A stretch of 64,000 nt of DNA, from the NCBI GenBank assembly GCA_030157785.1, contig JAOAUC010000019.1:17108-81107 (forward strand), read 5' to 3'. Of the stretch, positions 47,543-54,878 are shown in pieces. The position numbers and the translations under genes are program-made. This DNA comes from Zoogloea oleivorans. Its GTDB lineage: Bacteria > Pseudomonadota > Gammaproteobacteria > Burkholderiales > Rhodocyclaceae. The notes under the pieces were generated by a model. It worked only from the letters and a program-made list of their open reading frames with translations. It made no database searches and was not told the origin of the DNA. Every line of letters starts with the position of its first letter. Position 1 is the stretch's first letter.

Positions 47543-48135
47543 ATAAGCCTTTCGCCTGCATTCTTGGGCTAGATGGATCGGGCAAGACAACGGCAATCGC
47601 CAATGCTTGCGCGCTAAACGCTGCAATCCGGCCTATATCTTGGCACGATCATTCGTACTTGATCCGAGCCTTACCTGGCTTTCGAGATGGAGAACCTCTT
47701 GGCTATGCGGTGGAGCGGGCGGACATGTCGGTTCGTACAAGACTGGTTCAGCAATTAATCGAACTGGAACTCGATGACATAGCGGCGTGTAGAGACGATC
47801 AGATTCCGCTAATCGATAGCTATTGGTACAGATTCGCGGCAAAGGCTCGCAACATGCCGTTCCTTTCAGCAGACTTTGAGAGCTGGTGCCGTAACTTACC
47901 GCAACCAACAGTTTGTTTCTTTATAGACACTCCCGTTAATGTATGTCTTGAGCGAAAGCCCCCAAGCCATCCCTACGAACGAGGACCTAGCAACCATACC
48001 TCTGATCAATTCTATGCTTCCGTCCGCAATCATCTCCTCACGCTATCTAAGCAAAGGTTACTAATTCTGGATGGCACAAAAAGAGAAAGCGACATAGCTG
48101 CTCAGCTCGCCGACTCATTGAGAGAATTTTTTTAA
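47539..48135 (+). CDS. Thymidylate-kinase-like P-loop kinase
   Basis: 198 residues. Walker A is GLDGSGKT at about 10-17. A D-S-Y-W-Y-R-F-AAKARN segment lies where thymidylate kinases have D-R-Y-x-S-x-x-A-Y-Q-G, and a basic LID-like loop follows (CLERKPPSHPYERGPS). This suggests a nucleotide or nucleotide-like kinase. As the housekeeping tmk is usually longer and elsewhere, it is more likely a specialised paralogue. It shares bases with both neighbours. Confidence 0.72.
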   Translation: MNKPFACILGLDGSGKTTAIANACALNAAIRPISWHDHSYLIRALPGFRDGEPLGYAVERADMSVRTRLVQQLIELELDDIAACRDDQIPLIDSYWYRFAAKARNMPFLSADFESWCRNLPQPTVCFFIDTPVNVCLERKPPSHPYERGPSNHTSDQFYASVRNHLLTLSKQRLLILDGTKRESDIAAQLADSLREFF

Positions 48136-48998
48136 TGGCCAACAACATCTACGTGGCTCATTTAGATGTTTGGGAAGAAATCTCAAACGACGGTATTTTA
48201 TTGAGAAAAGGGCCAAACGCCATTACCATAGAGCATAGCTACTCTGCATTATGGTACGAGTTACTTGGCGGCACAGACCTCGATCATCTGGAGTCGGAAT
48301 TCTCAATAGCGCCAGAGTATGCCAAATCATGCTTGGCATTGGCTCATGAGCTCCATACAGCAGGATTTCTGCGTGTCCTTTCCCATAAACCACCTCCTAG
48401 GCCACTAGCCCCCCTCTTAGGGTGCAAATTACAGGATCTTGTCGATCCGTTCCCTGCAGTAGAACTTATCCAAGAGGGAGACTTTCCTCGCCTTAGTTTA
48501 AGAAGAGGTATAGGTCTAGTTGCCAGCTTGCCCAACCGTTACGTTAAACGTCTCATTTCATCTTTAATGGCTGAGCTTGACACCTCCTTTTTAGATGAGC
48601 AGGACTGGCATCTCATGGGCGCCTTAATGGCATCCGACAAATGGTCACTTATTGCTGGACGTGACGAACAACCCAAGCTTGCAGCCAATTTCCGAAAAGG
48701 ACTTGTACGCTACTTACTGATGTACTATCAAAACGCTCTAGAGGATCTCGCCGGCCTAATTGATGAGGGCGAAGACGAAATAGTTCTTGCTGGAGCTCTG
48801 GGTCGCGCGGCCCTTCGGATCGGTCGTTTTTGTCAAGCAATCGGTGAGGGCGAGCTGAGTTTTGTAAATAGCTGCATTGCAGCAGCTTGTGGCATATGGA
48901 AATACCCCAGTGACTCAGCATCTGTATATTCAATCGCCGCCTACTTGAAAGCACAGGCCTTTCGAGCGCAAGTTGAGAGGCATATCGTTAATTTTTGA
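48135..48998 (+). CDS. Hypothetical protein with PqqD-like N-terminal domain
   Basis: 287 residues. Residues about 1-85 (DGILLRKGPNAITIEHSYSALWYELLGGTDLDHLESEFSIAPEYA, split here as a pattern: leading strands, then a winged helix) resemble PqqD-type RiPP recognition elements. The remaining 200 residues are mostly helical and unrecognised. It is the last gene of the operon; its ATG overlaps the kinase stop by one base. The PqqD resemblance is by eye only. Confidence 0.6.
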   Translation: MANNIYVAHLDVWEEISNDGILLRKGPNAITIEHSYSALWYELLGGTDLDHLESEFSIAPEYAKSCLALAHELHTAGFLRVLSHKPPPRPLAPLLGCKLQDLVDPFPAVELIQEGDFPRLSLRRGIGLVASLPNRYVKRLISSLMAELDTSFLDEQDWHLMGALMASDKWSLIAGRDEQPKLAANFRKGLVRYLLMYYQNALEDLAGLIDEGEDEIVLAGALGRAALRIGRFCQAIGEGELSFVNSCIAAACGIWKYPSDSASVYSIAAYLKAQAFRAQVERHIVNF

Positions 48999-49029
48999 AA
49001 TACAGACCGATTTAGCACCCTCTGCCATT

Positions 49030-49210
49030 TCGGCAGAGATCGATGAGCTTTAGGCATAGGCCGGCCAGCCGTCGATTCAGCCGGAGAGACTGCTCAACGC
49101 CCAATTGCTGATCGCTTACTACTCGGTGCGCTAGGATCGGCAATCCCTCGATCAGCTCGATTACTACATAGTCGGCTCTGAACAACCAGCCCGCCCCTTT
49201 ACCCCCACGG
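49030..49210 (+). pseudogene. Decayed IS5-type transposase fragment (N-terminal region)
   Basis: Forward frame reads EIDEL-stop-A-stop-AGQPSIQPERLLNAQ, then LLIAYYSVR-stop-DRQSLDQLDYYIVGS. This follows the N-terminal pattern of IS5-family transposases (GRPSIPPERLLRA..., SERQLIEQLDYNLLF). Several stops and no downstream catalytic region show that it is dead. Confidence 0.65.
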
Positions 49211-49297
49211 ACTGAGGGCCCCTGAGGCCTTGCCGAATCCTCCAGTTTCCAGTGCAATCGTATTCACTTTCTGGAAGATTTGGAGCGCAGATTTTCA

Positions 49298-49620
49298 ATG
49301 ACAACCCCGGACTTTTTCCGCGCCCGGCGGGACGCGATGACCGACCTGCACCACCAGCTGGCCGTCTTGGCCACTCGCATGCCGTGAGCCGGGATGGAAT
49401 CGGCGCTGGCGCAATGCATTGCCCGCTAGGACCACAAAGGGCATCCAATCGAAGGCCTGGCTCTGTTTGGTCCGAGCTTGCAGGTGATGGGTGCGGGTGC
49501 GAGCCTGTCAGGTCGCCCGCTCTTGCCGATCCGGCTGATGGTCGGGATGCTCTGGCGGGGTGCTCAGTGACGAGGGCTACTGGCGAATGGGCAGGCGCGG
49601 TTGGGGGGGAGTTGAATATT
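49298..49620 (+). pseudogene. Second decayed IS5-type transposase fragment
   Basis: From an ATG the frame reads MTTPDFFRARRDAMTDLHH, then QLAVLATRMP-stop, continuing ALFGPSLQVMGAGASLSGR and PLLPIRLMVGMLWRG before more stops. The pattern is the N-terminus of a different IS5-type transposase (PDFFRARLDAMIDLRHPL...). Two stops and loss of the catalytic part mark it as a relic. It ends just before the convergent H-NS gene. Confidence 0.65.
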
Positions 49621-49638
49621 TCAGGACCAACTGTATAC

Positions 49639-50034
49639 CTATCCTTTAATTAACAAACTCTCAAGATCACCGCCGTTATCCAAGTACAGCTGAACCCACC
49701 CAGGCTTTCGCCCCTTCCCCGTCCAAGTCAGAGCTGGGTCGTTAGAGCTGCGATACTTCGGCGCCCCCTTTGCCTTCTTCTCTACAGCGCCCTTCTCTGC
49801 ACGGGCCCTTCTCTTCTTAGGCTCTGCAACCGTCAAGCCTAGACTTTCAGCGATCTCGCCCTTATCAATGCCGAGCTCCTTCATTTTTTCCAGAATTTCA
49901 TTCAGCGCCGACTGCTTGAATGCACGTTCAGCGTCCTTTAACTCAACCTCAACCTGCGCCTTTTCTGCGGTCAGTTTCGCAAGCTGTTCATCAAGCGTCG
50001 CAAGCTTAGTCTTCAGTGCATCAACTTTACTCAT
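49639..50034 (-). CDS. H-NS-family nucleoid-associated protein
   Basis: 131 residues from ATG (MSKVDALKTK) with AAAGGA about 6 nt upstream; two earlier in-frame ATGs are possible. Residues 1-60 are a coiled coil for oligomerisation (LATLDEQLAKLTAEKAQVEVEL). The C-terminus carries the H-NS DNA-binding core TWTGKGRKPGW in the beta-proteobacterial style (KYRSSNDPALTWTGKG). Mobile-element H-NS proteins silence AT-rich DNA and may dampen the cost of this island. It is divergent from the AAA+ gene. Confidence 0.9.
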   Translation of the reverse strand: MSKVDALKTKLATLDEQLAKLTAEKAQVEVELKDAERAFKQSALNEILEKMKELGIDKGEIAESLGLTVAEPKKRRARAEKGAVEKKAKGAPKYRSSNDPALTWTGKGRKPGWVQLYLDNGGDLESLLIKG

Positions 50035-50156
50035 TAGCATTCCTTTCGTTATAGACATAGCCAAGCTAACATACGGAAAAGAATACCGTCAATCGAATAG
50101 CCATGTGCACCGACTAAATACATAGACGCATGATTAACGGTTAAAGCACGCCCTTA

Positions 50157-50191
50157 CAATACTTGACAAAAACAGTCAAGTATTGTATAAT
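50157..50191 (+). promoter_or_regulatory. Perfect consensus promoter with embedded inverted-repeat operator
   Basis: TTGACA (50163-50168), 17-bp spacer, TATAAT (50186-50191): an exact sigma-70 consensus. An 11-bp perfect inverted repeat (CAATACTTGAC and its complement, 7-bp centre, 50157-50185) covers the -35 box and the whole spacer. A promoter this strong next to such a palindrome suggests tight repression by a dimeric regulator. Confidence 0.88.
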
Positions 50192-50291
50192 AAATATACT
50201 TGCTAAAGTCTTCTGACTCTGACTGCATCTAGAGCGCAACGCTCACTCGCAGCCACTTTTCTCGCCCCCCCATCTCTTCTGAAAGATCACT

Positions 50292-52382
50292 ATGAACGCA
50301 ACTTTTGCGTCGGTGAGGCCCGTTCACGTCTCTGACACGGATGCTCTCGCTGCACTTTACATTGCACGCATGCTGCAGAAGCAAGTTGTTCCTATCAGAG
50401 TATTCAACGACAGTCTCTATACAGAAGAGATTCGCGCTCTTGTTGGCATATCGCCCAGCGAAGGCAACATCCCAAAGGTTAAGGCGCTTCAATTACTGAA
50501 AGTGCAACTACCCCAGCTCAACACCATGACGGAAAAGCGCACGCCGCGTTTACAACGCAACATCCGTATGCTCGGGAGACTGCTCAGCCTGACGGACATC
50601 GAAGAAGCGATCCTGACGTTCTTTGTGTTGGTGGATCACCATTTTGTGCTAGCAGATTTATTGTCAAGCGTAGTGATTATGGACAAAGACGCACTCGTGC
50701 GGCTCATGTCAATTGCGCTCTCAATAGAGCGAGAGATAATCAATGCGCACGTACAGTCAAGCAGCACTCTGTTTGCGACAGGCTTGTTAGCGCAAGAGCT
50801 TCGTCCGGAAAGAATCGGCGTGAATATCAAGATTCCCCGAGGAATCAAAGACGCGCTGCTCAGCGAAGCAGATAGCATTGAGTCGCTGATGAAAGTTGTG
50901 CTTGAGCCAAGCCCCAAACCCACGCTGCGCGCTCATGACTTCGAGCACCTGGGTGCCGAGACAGACCTCCTGCACACCTACTTGGCAGAGGGGATTCAGC
51001 AAGGCGTTACCGGAATCAATGTGCTGATCTACGGGCCGCCTGGAACGGGCAAGACAGAATACGCCCGTTGGCTCGCCAGCGTGATCAAAACTCCGCTGTA
51101 TCAAGTTCGAGCATCCAACGACAGCGAGGATTCGATCTCCGGCTCAGATCGCCTGTCGTACTTCCGGCTTTCCCAACGTTTCCTTCAATGCACCACCGCA
51201 CTGATCTTGTTTGATGAGATTGAAGATGTGTTTCCAGATCCAGACATGGTTAATCCATCGAGTTTCGCGGCGCAGAAATGGCCGGGAAAGCTCTTCATCA
51301 ATCGTCTCCTCGAGACCAACCCGGTCCCAACGATCTGGATTGCCAACGAGATCAGCCACATCGACAAAGCCTACCTGCGCCGCTTTGACTACTCGATGGA
51401 ACTCGCCATCCCCCCGGTTCAAGTTCGCCGCCGTATCGCCAAACGTCACCTGCAGAAGCATCGACTACCGCCTACATTCCTTGAACATCTCGCCCAGCAA
51501 GACGAGCTGAGTGCTGCACAGATCAGCAAGCTTGCGAAGGTTCTCCACGTAGTCGGTAGCGACGACAAATCAGCACGTCACGATATCGCAGAGCAAGTCA
51601 TAGAGCGCAGCATGTTGCTGCTCGCTCAGAAGCGCGTACAAGCCCGAACGGGCGCGGAAACGTACTCGCTCGAATTCTTGAACACAAGTCATGACGTCAG
51701 TGCGCTCATCCCGGCGCTACGCAGCGATCAACCCTCTTGTCGCGGCGCGATGTGCTTTTACGGCCCTCCCGGCACCGGAAAAACAGTCCTGGCCCACCAT
51801 CTCGCATCGGAACTCGGGATACCGATCCACGCCAAGCGTGCATCTGACATTCTGAGCCCCTACGTTGGCGAGACCGAAGCCCGGATTGCCAAGATGTTTG
51901 CCCACGCAGCCGACACCAGCGCCCTCCTCCTGCTCGACGAGGCAGACAGCTTTCTAAGCGCACGGCAAGGTGCAAGACAGCACTGGGATGTCACGGCAGT
52001 CAACGAACTCCTTGTTCAGATGGAGCAGTTCGACGGGCTCTTCATCTGCTCGACAAACGCAATGAGCTCGCTCGACAGCGCAGCGATGCGCCGATTCGTG
52101 CTCAAGATCAAGTTTGACTACCTGAAGCTCGAGCAGCGTTGGCGCCTCTTCCTTCGTTACATCCCGCAGAAACTCGGCATATCAGAAAGCACTCGATTTC
52201 GCGGTGTCCTCGATACGCTGACGACGCTCACCCCAGGCGACTTCACGACCGTCAGCCGCGGAGCCAAACTCTTCGGAAAGAAGCAGCTTTCGCCCGAGGA
52301 GCTTCTAAATGGTTTGATAGAGGAGTGCAAACTGAAACGCGGAAACGCTAGCCAGGGAATCGGTTTTGTACCCAGCTACTAA
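50292..52382 (+). CDS. Tandem AAA+ ATPase (two AAA modules)
   Basis: A 696-residue protein with an N-terminal helical domain of about 215 residues, then AAA1 (Walker A GPPGTGKT near 247, Walker B LILFDEIEDVF near 305, arginine-finger region RRFDYSMELAIP) and AAA2 (GPPGTGKT near 491, LLLLDEADSFLS near 548, sensor AMRRFVLKIKF). Both modules look complete. The organisation recalls Cdc48/ClpB-like remodelling enzymes, but no partner protease or substrate domain is visible. It is transcribed from a perfect promoter with an operator-like palindrome and no terminator is evident behind it. Confidence 0.82.
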   Translation: MNATFASVRPVHVSDTDALAALYIARMLQKQVVPIRVFNDSLYTEEIRALVGISPSEGNIPKVKALQLLKVQLPQLNTMTEKRTPRLQRNIRMLGRLLSLTDIEEAILTFFVLVDHHFVLADLLSSVVIMDKDALVRLMSIALSIEREIINAHVQSSSTLFATGLLAQELRPERIGVNIKIPRGIKDALLSEADSIESLMKVVLEPSPKPTLRAHDFEHLGAETDLLHTYLAEGIQQGVTGINVLIYGPPGTGKTEYARWLASVIKTPLYQVRASNDSEDSISGSDRLSYFRLSQRFLQCTTALILFDEIEDVFPDPDMVNPSSFAAQKWPGKLFINRLLETNPVPTIWIANEISHIDKAYLRRFDYSMELAIPPVQVRRRIAKRHLQKHRLPPTFLEHLAQQDELSAAQISKLAKVLHVVGSDDKSARHDIAEQVIERSMLLLAQKRVQARTGAETYSLEFLNTSHDVSALIPALRSDQPSCRGAMCFYGPPGTGKTVLAHHLASELGIPIHAKRASDILSPYVGETEARIAKMFAHAADTSALLLLDEADSFLSARQGARQHWDVTAVNELLVQMEQFDGLFICSTNAMSSLDSAAMRRFVLKIKFDYLKLEQRWRLFLRYIPQKLGISESTRFRGVLDTLTTLTPGDFTTVSRGAKLFGKKQLSPEELLNGLIEECKLKRGNASQGIGFVPSY

Positions 52383-52565
52383 CCACTGTCGTCAAACGCG
52401 CCCTACGACCCTTTCTAAGTAGTAAAGCGTCAGCACATCCTGTGCCGATGTAGATCCGCCCTCTCCTGCAGTAACCAGTCCCCGTTCTCACCTCAGATCG
52501 ACAAATGCGCTTTCGCGCCTTCGTCTGCTTTCGCTCGCCTTTTGAAAAAGGAGCCTCGAATCATC

Positions 52566-52874
52566 ATGAACTTTGAATTCACAAACTCGAATCGTCCAAA
52601 GTTGCTCTTCCCACTCGGTCAAGTTGTTGCCACTCACGGCGCGCTTGATCTTCTTGATCGCAGCGCAACGAACGCTTTCGCACTTCTGCAACGTCATCAA
52701 GCGGGTGACTGGGGCGATATTCACCCAGATGATGTCACTGCAAATCGCGAAGCTGTTCAAAACGGCTTTCGCATTCTTTCTAGCTATCCGCTCGGCACTC
52801 AAGCAGAACGGCTCTGGATCATCACTGAAGCAGATCGAAGCGTAACGACGCTGCTACTGCCGTCTGAATACTGA
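52566..52874 (+). CDS. Conserved hypothetical protein of mobile elements
   Basis: 102 residues from ATG. The pattern LLFPLGQVVATHGALDLL, QRHQAGDWGDIHPDDVTANREA, WIITEADRSVTTLLLPSEY is one I associate with small proteins on plasmids and integrative elements, often annotated only as hypothetical. There is no catalytic motif. AAGGAG lies 12 nt upstream, a little far. The long hairpin starts 64 bp after its stop. Confidence 0.7.
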   Translation: MNFEFTNSNRPKLLFPLGQVVATHGALDLLDRSATNAFALLQRHQAGDWGDIHPDDVTANREAVQNGFRILSSYPLGTQAERLWIITEADRSVTTLLLPSEY

Positions 52875-52937
52875 GCACGTTCCGAACATCCGTTTCTTTG
52901 CGCTGAACGCGCAATCGTTCGATTGCTGAGATGACGC

Positions 52938-53059
52938 TCTCCGGGGCGCAAACTCGAGAATTTGCATAAATTCGGAAGGCCATGTGTGAGATAGCGATAT
53001 ATCGCCTCCTCTGAGCTTCAGCCGGATTTATGCGAATTCTCGAGTTTGCGCCCCGGAGA
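52938..53059. repeat. Long hairpin: 38-bp stem with a 46-nt loop
   Basis: The arms at 52938-52975 and 53022-53059 pair at every position on the + strand, 36 Watson-Crick pairs and two T-G wobbles. On the other strand those two would be A-C mismatches. The loop holds a second 12-bp palindrome, GCGATATATCGC (52994-53005). There is no T-run, so it is not a simple terminator. It could be a recombination or transfer site, a structured RNA or a mini-transposon-like element. Confidence 0.88.
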
Positions 53060-53131
53060 TGCGTCGAACACATCATCGAACAAATGCGCACTGAGCGCAC
53101 CAACGCTGATTACTACTTCTTCGCTAACTAG
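53030..53131 (+). CDS. Possible 33-residue small ORF starting inside the hairpin
   Basis: ATG at 53030 opens MRILEFAPRRCVEHIIEQMR followed by TERTNADYYFFAN and a TAG. The second half looks like a real helical protein end. Its start lies in the right arm of the hairpin, so folding would hide it. A similar peptide (VISAIERLRVQRKETD) is readable on the other strand left of the hairpin. No clear ribosome-binding site, so low confidence. Confidence 0.3.
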   Translation: MRILEFAPRRCVEHIIEQMRTERTNADYYFFAN

Positions 53132-53199
53132 CGATAACAGTCATTAGCAAAGTGACTTGCAAGTACTGAGTTCGCTCATCAGCGCATTGAAAGAACACA

Positions 53200-53418
53200 A
53201 TGAAAGACAACGAATTTATTGACGCAAAACCACTAACAAACGCAATCGTTGAGCTCTCTAGAAAAGACGGCAACGCGTTTCTGATTCTTGGCCTCGTGCG
53301 TCGCGCAATCTTGCAAAGTGATAGACCCGAGCTTGCTGCTCAGTTTATCAAAGAAGCAACAGCGTACGATTACGACCACCTGCTGATGAGCTGCGCGAAG
53401 TACGTAACGATTGAATAG
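53200..53418 (+). CDS. Small hypothetical protein
   Basis: A 72-residue mostly helical protein (NAIVELSRKDGNAFLILGLVRRAI, ELAAQFIKEATAYDYDHLLMSCAKY) with no recognised motif. Eleven bp separate its stop from the recombinase start, so the two are likely co-transcribed, and it could be a directionality factor or accessory protein, though it lacks an obvious helix-turn-helix. Confidence 0.6.
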   Translation: MKDNEFIDAKPLTNAIVELSRKDGNAFLILGLVRRAILQSDRPELAAQFIKEATAYDYDHLLMSCAKYVTIE

Positions 53419-53428
53419 AGCGTGAAAC

Positions 53429-54451
53429 ATGAAAACACGTAACAACAATAGCAATACTCGGCGCAAAGCGCACATTCAGCAGAATGATGTCTTTTCAAAC
53501 AATGCACTGCTTGCGCTTATGGCAGACGACGAGCTCGATGCTGAAATACGGCAATACTTGACCTCTGCGTTCTCTGACAACACAAAGCGGGCGTATCGCG
53601 CGGATTTAGCGCATTTCGAGGAATGGGGTGGCACAATACCCGCTCCACCAGCCATGATTGCGCGCTATATCGCAGATCACGCACGAAAGCTCTCAAGCTC
53701 GACGCTTTCCAGACGACTCGTAGCAATCGGACACGCACATACGGCACAGGGCCATTCCAACCCCACAGATGCGTTGCTTGTACGCGCTACGCTCAAGGGC
53801 ATCCGGCGCACGGTAGGCACGGCAGTTAAACAGGCTGCGGCGCTCAAGTACGAAGACTTGCTCAAAATGGTGCGCAAACTTCGGGGGCTGCGTGGCAAGC
53901 GGGATGCAGCACTGCTGTTGTTCGGCTTCGCTTCTGCAATGCGGCGCTCGGAACTCGTCGCGCTCAACGTTGAAGACCTGCAGTTCTGCGAGCAAGGCAT
54001 CATCGCAAACATCAGGCGCAGCAAAACGGACCAGGATCAGCGCGGGCGACTCGTTGCCATACCTCGTCTGAAGGCCGATGCGAACCGGCGGAGAAGTAAG
54101 TACTGCCCGGTTCAGCATCTCGAGAACTGGTTGAAGGCTGCAGGCATTACATCAGGCGCACTCTTTCGGTCAGTGAACCGCTTCGACCACGTCATGCCCA
54201 GTCGGCTTTCCGGCCAGTCGGTATCGCTCATCATCAAGCAACGAGCCACCGAGGCCGGCATTGACGCATCCCGGCTGTCAGGGCATAGCCTGCGGGCTGG
54301 GTTCGTCACCGCTGCGGCGCAAAGTGGCGCGCCGACAACTCGGATCAGGGCTCAAACTGGGCACGCGTCAGACTCGATGCTGCAGCGGTACATCAGGGAC
54401 GCAGAGCTGTTCAGCAACAATGCGAACACGGACCTTTGGCAAGGGCATTGA
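53429..54451 (+). CDS. Tyrosine recombinase / integrase
   Basis: A 340-residue site-specific recombinase with a SAM-like N-terminal core-binding domain (residues about 38-130) and a catalytic domain. The six catalytic positions are all present: Arg in MRRSELVAL, Lys in RRSKTDQ, His and Arg in GHSLRAGF, His in TGHAS and the nucleophile Tyr in MLQRYIRDAE. It is probably the enzyme that moves this accessory region; its att sites are not identifiable here. Full length. Confidence 0.92.
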   Translation: MKTRNNNSNTRRKAHIQQNDVFSNNALLALMADDELDAEIRQYLTSAFSDNTKRAYRADLAHFEEWGGTIPAPPAMIARYIADHARKLSSSTLSRRLVAIGHAHTAQGHSNPTDALLVRATLKGIRRTVGTAVKQAAALKYEDLLKMVRKLRGLRGKRDAALLLFGFASAMRRSELVALNVEDLQFCEQGIIANIRRSKTDQDQRGRLVAIPRLKADANRRRSKYCPVQHLENWLKAAGITSGALFRSVNRFDHVMPSRLSGQSVSLIIKQRATEAGIDASRLSGHSLRAGFVTAAAQSGAPTTRIRAQTGHASDSMLQRYIRDAELFSNNANTDLWQGH

Positions 54452-54627
54452 AGGCCAAGGCCACCGAAACCAGTTGAGTCGCTAAGTACAAACACACCCT
54501 TAGCATGCCATTAAGCTTTCCGTGTGCGCTACTATCGGCGTTCGCTCGGGCATCTTGAAAGACATCAGGACCAACAGCGGCTTCCTGCAGACTGGATTGC
54601 GCAACACACCTCCTAATCTGTGAAATG

Positions 54628-54645
54628 CAGTACATTTACAGTACA
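54628..54645 (+). promoter_or_regulatory. Direct repeat CAGTACA, candidate operator of the restriction operon
   Basis: CAGTACA at 54628 and again at 54639, 11 bp apart (one helical turn), 24 bp before the ribbon-helix-helix gene. Such spacing suits RHH dimers and suggests autoregulation. Related GTAC half-sites occur before the antitoxin gene at 44531. Confidence 0.45.
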
Positions 54646-54668
54646 AAAGTTGGTGGGGGCAAGCAGCC

Positions 54669-54878
54669 ATGAGGCAACTGAAGGTGGAGACGTTGTCCAT
54701 TCGTACTTCTGCAAACATCAAACAGCTTCTGAAGCTGGCGGCGGCCAAAGAACACCGATCAGTCGCATCAATGATCGAGGTGCTCGTCTTGGCCTACGCG
54801 CAAGAGCACGGGTTGAAGGTTCCGGCAGAAGCTGAACGCAACATCGAGAAGCCGGAAGACACGCATGGAACTGATTGA
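54669..54878 (+). CDS. Small ribbon-helix-helix-like regulator
   Basis: 69 residues. Residues 3-45 follow an RHH pattern: a short strand (LKVETLSIRTS), helix A (ANIKQLLKLAAAKEH) and helix B (SVASMIEVLVLAYAQEHGL). It is the first gene of the restriction operon and overlaps the helicase start by 14 bp, so it is probably its transcriptional regulator. The direct repeat upstream is a plausible binding site. Confidence 0.7.
   Translation: MRQLKVETLSIRTSANIKQLLKLAAAKEHRSVASMIEVLVLAYAQEHGLKVPAEAERNIEKPEDTHGTD

Noticed and set aside
49252..49653. A 133-codon + strand ORF
   Set aside because: It reads across the IS5-type relic in the wrong frame and runs into the H-NS gene.
52822..53103. Reverse-strand ORF of 93 codons through the hairpin
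   Set aside because: Overlaps the end of the forward 102-residue gene and has no ribosome-binding site; kept only as a hint of an inverted duplication.
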